Assembly: GCA_948571325.1 (NCBI GenBank)
Contig: CAOZKB010000049.1
Span: forward strand, 1 to 7,365
Reading direction: 5' to 3'
Source of the DNA: an uncultured Candidatus Saccharibacteria bacterium
Lineage (GTDB): Bacteria; Patescibacteriota; Saccharimonadia; Saccharimonadales; Saccharimonadaceae
Length of the DNA: 7,365 bases
Shown here: in pieces, positions 5,083 through 7,365 of the stretch
Position numbering within the stretch: the first letter of the stretch is position 1
How the letters are laid out: each line of letters starts with the position of its first letter
The notes under the pieces: model-generated
What the model saw: the letters and a program-made list of their open reading frames with translations, nothing else
Told to the model about the DNA's origin: nothing
Database searches by the model: none
Program-made: the position numbers and the translations under genes

Positions 5083-5096
5083 GGAGGTTGTAGATG
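5083..5096 (+). promoter_or_regulatory. Shine-Dalgarno plus ATG in frame with glyQS, upstream of a terminator
   Basis: GGAGG (5083-5087) is spaced 6 nt from ATG (5094-5096), an ideal start signal in frame with glyQS. The codons that follow encode the terminator hairpin and the glyQS promoter (MNPPATGGFLCYNYI), so as an N-terminal extension this is unlikely. It may instead be a remnant start, or a leader ORF used only by read-through transcripts. Confidence 0.5.
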
Positions 5097-5122
5097 AATC
5101 CCCCGGCAACTGGGGGATTTTT
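5097..5122 (+). terminator. intrinsic terminator directly before the glyQS promoter
   Basis: AATCCCCC (5097-5104) pairs with GGGGGATT (5112-5119) around the 7-nt loop GGCAACT. The T-run 5118-5122 follows. It insulates glyQS from upstream transcription, and the glyQS -10 begins one base after the T-run. Confidence 0.85.
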
Positions 5123-5123
5123 G

Positions 5124-5132
5124 TGTTATAAT
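5124..5132 (+). promoter_or_regulatory. extended -10 promoter of glyQS
   Basis: TGTTATAAT is a perfect extended -10. With the hexamer at -12 to -7, +1 falls at 5139, exactly the A of the glyQS ATG, predicting a leaderless mRNA. The upstream terminator occupies the place of a -35 element. Confidence 0.75.
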
Positions 5133-5138
5133 TACATC

Positions 5139-6464
5139 ATGAGTAAATTAGAAGATATTGTAAGTTTGTGTAAGCGACGGGGGTTTATTTTTCCAGGATC
5201 GGATGTGTATGGCGGAATGGCAGGAACTTGGGATTTTGGACCACTCGGCGTGAGTTTGAAACGTAAAATTATGCAGGAATGGTGGAGCTTTTGGGTGGAT
5301 CAGCGTGACAATATGTATGGGGTGGACGCGGCGATTATTATGAATCCAAAAACTTGGGAAGCGTCTGGACACGTGGCGACGTTTAATGATCCGCTAGTGG
5401 AATGCAAGGAATGTCGTGGACGGTTCCGGGCGGATAAGCTGGTGGATGGTTACGGTGAAGGAATTACAGATGAGGAGTTTTTGGCGGCGGGAGCAAAATG
5501 CCCGACTTGCGGCAAGCAGAACTGGAGTGAGATTCGCAAGTTCAATATGATGTTTCAAACGCATATTGGTCCAGTGAGTGACGATGAGCATATCGCGTAC
5601 TTGAGGCCGGAAACGGCACAGGGGATTTTTACGAATTTTAAGAACGTGGTTGATACGATTTACCCGAATTTGCCGTTTGGAATTGCTCAGCAAGGGAAGG
5701 CATTTCGAAATGAAATTTCGCCACGGGATTTTATCCTGCGTGACCGCGAATGCAGCCAGATGGAGATTGAATATTTTGTAAAACCAGATACTTGGGAGGC
5801 GGAATTTGAGAAATTGCGCGCGGAACAACACGAGTTTTTGGAGCAAGTGATAGGCTTGCCAAAGGAAATGATTCATGAATACGATGTACCAGCAGAAGAC
5901 CGGGCACATTATTCGAAGCGAACGATCGATTTTATGTTTGACTATCCAAACGGCGAGGAAGAACTGATGGGATTGGCGTACCGAACAGATTTTGATTTGA
6001 GTAATATTCAAGAAAACTCTGGCAAGTCGATGGAATACCGAGATAAAAATACTGGCGAGAGTTTCGTTCCGCACGTGATCGAACCGTCGATCGGGGTAGA
6101 AAGGTTGATTTTGGCAGTGCTGAGTGCAGCGTACCACGAGGAAGAGCTTGAGGGTGGCGATAAGCGAACCGTTTTGAAGCTGCCGGAGAATTTGGCACCG
6201 TATAAGTATTGCGTAAGTCCGCTATTGAAGAACAAACCAGAGTTGGTGGCGAAAGCGAAAGAGGTATTTGAGATTTTGAAACAAAAATATACTTTTGTGA
6301 CATGGGATGATTCGGGGAATATTGGTAAACGTTATCGTAAGCAGGACGAAATTGGTACGCCAAAATGCGTAGTGGTGGATTTTGAAAGCCTAGAAAACGA
6401 TGACGTCACCGTGCGCGACCGCGACACTACGGAACAGGTGCGGGTGAAGGTGAGGGAGATATAA
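5139..6464 (+). CDS. glyQS: glycyl-tRNA synthetase, alpha2 (single-chain) type
   Basis: This class II synthetase charges tRNA-Gly with glycine in the cytoplasm, as a homodimer in this family. I start at 5139 (441 aa, MSKLEDIVSLCKRRGF) rather than the in-frame ATG at 5094, because the family begins with this sequence and the intervening codons are a terminator and a promoter. There is no ribosome site at 5139, and the mRNA is predicted to be leaderless. Visible landmarks are FPGSDVYGG near the start, a Cys4 zinc-type site (Cys89, Cys92, Cys121, Cys124), FNMMFQTHIGP, and LRPETAQGIF (Arg156-Glu158). Motif 2 is FRNEISPRDFILRDREC (Arg190, Glu192), motif 3 is EPSIGVERL (Glu315, Arg322), and the C-terminal anticodon-binding domain starts about LAPYKYCVSPLL. 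This is distinct from the two-subunit GlyQ plus GlyS enzyme. The gene is complete. Confidence 0.97.
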   Translation: MSKLEDIVSLCKRRGFIFPGSDVYGGMAGTWDFGPLGVSLKRKIMQEWWSFWVDQRDNMYGVDAAIIMNPKTWEASGHVATFNDPLVECKECRGRFRADKLVDGYGEGITDEEFLAAGAKCPTCGKQNWSEIRKFNMMFQTHIGPVSDDEHIAYLRPETAQGIFTNFKNVVDTIYPNLPFGIAQQGKAFRNEISPRDFILRDRECSQMEIEYFVKPDTWEAEFEKLRAEQHEFLEQVIGLPKEMIHEYDVPAEDRAHYSKRTIDFMFDYPNGEEELMGLAYRTDFDLSNIQENSGKSMEYRDKNTGESFVPHVIEPSIGVERLILAVLSAAYHEEELEGGDKRTVLKLPENLAPYKYCVSPLLKNKPELVAKAKEVFEILKQKYTFVTWDDSGNIGKRYRKQDEIGTPKCVVVDFESLENDDVTVRDRDTTEQVRVKVREI

Positions 6465-6467
6465 GGG

Positions 6468-6533
6468 ATCCCAGAAACCCCTTGTGGGATTAGGAGCCGT
6501 AAGCCCTAGGATGTTGTAGATATCTTGGGGCTT
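6468..6533. terminator. two hairpins in the convergent gap after glyQS
   Basis: ATCCCA (6468-6473) pairs with TGGGAT (6485-6490). AAGCCCTAGGAT (6501-6512) pairs with ATCTTGGGGCTT (6522-6533) over 12 bp with two G-U pairs and a 9-nt loop. They sit between the convergent glyQS and FISUMP genes and probably mark both transcript ends, although neither is followed by a clear U-run on either strand. Confidence 0.45.
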
Positions 6534-6544
6534 TGAGATATGGT

Positions 6545-7365
6545 CTAGCGAGCGAGGCAGCGAATAGCTTGGCCGTACGCTCGATAGCCTTCGTTTGCTG
6601 AATACACCTCAGATTCATTCAAAAATAAGCGATCAGCACCCGCAGTATCTCTATGACGAGTGCTACTACTCCAATAAAATCCATAGGCATTTGTTCGCCA
6701 AAGTTGTTTTTTAAATGACTCAACTACACCGCCGCGTACAAAATAAGTCGGTGACAAGACAATCTTCTCTGGGTATTTATCGAACTGATATGTAATAGCT
6801 AAACGATAGAAGCTATTACTCAAATTAAACGGAACTTTATCTGCACTAACATTCGCACTCGGCAACTGCCAGCCTTTTGGGCAAATTGAATCATCTGCAT
6901 TTAATAGTGTTTGGCCGTTTACTGTACTTTCACTTACATTGGATTGTGCCGTCGCCACACTCCACTGATAATAGTTCCCAACCAGATAATGCGCGTCATA
7001 GACATTATCCTTAATGCTTACTCCAGTTTCCAGCAAGGCATTCTGCCAATCAGCCTCGTTAACCCTTATTAAATCAACGCAAACATCCATCGCATCACCC
7101 GTATTAATATCTGGACAAGATGTAGCTGATAGGGGATTTTTTATAACCCACTCCCCCAAATCCCAAGAATAAGTACTATTAGCATTAGTAGCATCAGTAG
7201 GAATAGTTAATGTATCAGAAACAATAGTACTATTCGTTGGTGTCCAACTACTCTTACTATTTAGATCCGTATCACTACTAGTTAATGCTTTACTGGAGTT
7301 TAAGTCTAGTGCCAAATTCTGCGTCATCCAACAATTCCCATCCGCAAGCTTAGCTACCCAGTATT
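6545..7365 (-). CDS. FISUMP-domain surface/secreted protein, 5' part outside window
   Basis: The frame runs off the right edge: codons before the internal ATG at 7327 continue as YWVAKLADGNCW, so the true start lies beyond 7365. The visible part is 272 residues. Family hallmarks of the Fibrobacter succinogenes major paralogous (FISUMP) domain are VAKLADGNCWMTQNLAL at the left, GNYYQWSVATA, ICPKGWQLP, GFYWSSS and a closing GQAIRCLAR. Five cysteines (visible residues 11, 83, 95, 161, 269) sit at or near these motifs and could form disulfides outside the cell. The Ser/Thr/Asn-rich stretch after the first motif suggests an exported protein. FISUMP proteins are generally surface or secreted proteins of unclear role, and are common in CPR bacteria, where attachment to hosts is suspected. 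The signal region cannot be seen here. Confidence 0.85.
   Translation of the reverse strand, partial: YWVAKLADGNCWMTQNLALDLNSSKALTSSDTDLNSKSSWTPTNSTIVSDTLTIPTDATNANSTYSWDLGEWVIKNPLSATSCPDINTGDAMDVCVDLIRVNEADWQNALLETGVSIKDNVYDAHYLVGNYYQWSVATAQSNVSESTVNGQTLLNADDSICPKGWQLPSANVSADKVPFNLSNSFYRLAITYQFDKYPEKIVLSPTYFVRGGVVESFKKQLWRTNAYGFYWSSSTRHRDTAGADRLFLNESEVYSANEGYRAYGQAIRCLAR

Noticed and set aside
5035..5122. T-box or glycine riboswitch ahead of glyQS
   Set aside because: No T-box consensus (AGGGTGGNACC-like) or specifier stem is visible, and the predicted mRNA starts at the ATG, leaving no leader for a riboswitch.
5394..6363. Long minus-strand open frames opposite glyQS (up to 247 codons)
   Set aside because: They mirror the codon bias of glyQS and show no protein family pattern; all synthetase motifs are on the plus strand.
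1..7365. CRISPR array, insertion sequence or transposase
   Set aside because: I saw no regularly spaced repeats and no transposase, integrase or Cas-like protein in any frame.

Overview
The window looks like a compact bacterial chromosome segment, most consistent with a Patescibacteria/CPR lineage such as Saccharibacteria (TM7). The grounds are an alpha2-type (single-chain) glycyl-tRNA synthetase, a FISUMP-type surface protein with the 'VAKLADGNCWMTQNL' hallmark, repeated extended -10 promoters without clear -35 boxes, and a glyQS start that coincides with its predicted transcription start. The lineage is inferred from recall of family traits; no search was run.

Layout. 1-1160 is a variable, AT-rich stretch with an unrecognised 108-aa protein and a membrane-anchored DUF2726 (nuclease-fold-like) protein, separated by a 14-bp inverted repeat. 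1160-1760 has no protein gene. It holds a rod-like structured RNA candidate of about 195 nt (15-bp closing stem, architecture reminiscent of 6S RNA), a complete tRNA-Phe(GAA), and a tandem duplicate of the tRNA-Phe 3' end whose T-loop is interrupted by 26 nt. 1744-3178 is a well-formed glyA gene with its own extended -10 promoter. 3269-4174 holds two membrane-protein genes (DUF2335 and an unknown two-TM protein), with a possible 29-codon ORF between them. 4263-4413 is a tRNA-Ala(CGC) unit with promoter and terminator. 4457-5034 appears rearranged: a minus-strand gene 3' end with its own terminator abuts, head to head, a plus-strand ORF, and neither has a convincing start. 5097-6464 is a terminator, a promoter and a probably leaderless glyQS. 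The right edge carries the 3' part of a FISUMP surface/secreted protein on the minus strand.

Functionally, glyA (serine/glycine and one-carbon interconversion), glyQS and the two tRNA genes are core translation and one-carbon genes. They are interleaved with envelope and unknown genes. Each core gene seems to have its own promoter, so this is a string of single-gene units rather than an operon. The most interesting items are the structured RNA at 1225-1419, the interrupted tRNA-Phe tail, the leaderless glyQS behind an in-frame SD-ATG decoy, and the hidden minus-strand gene remnant at 4496-4720.
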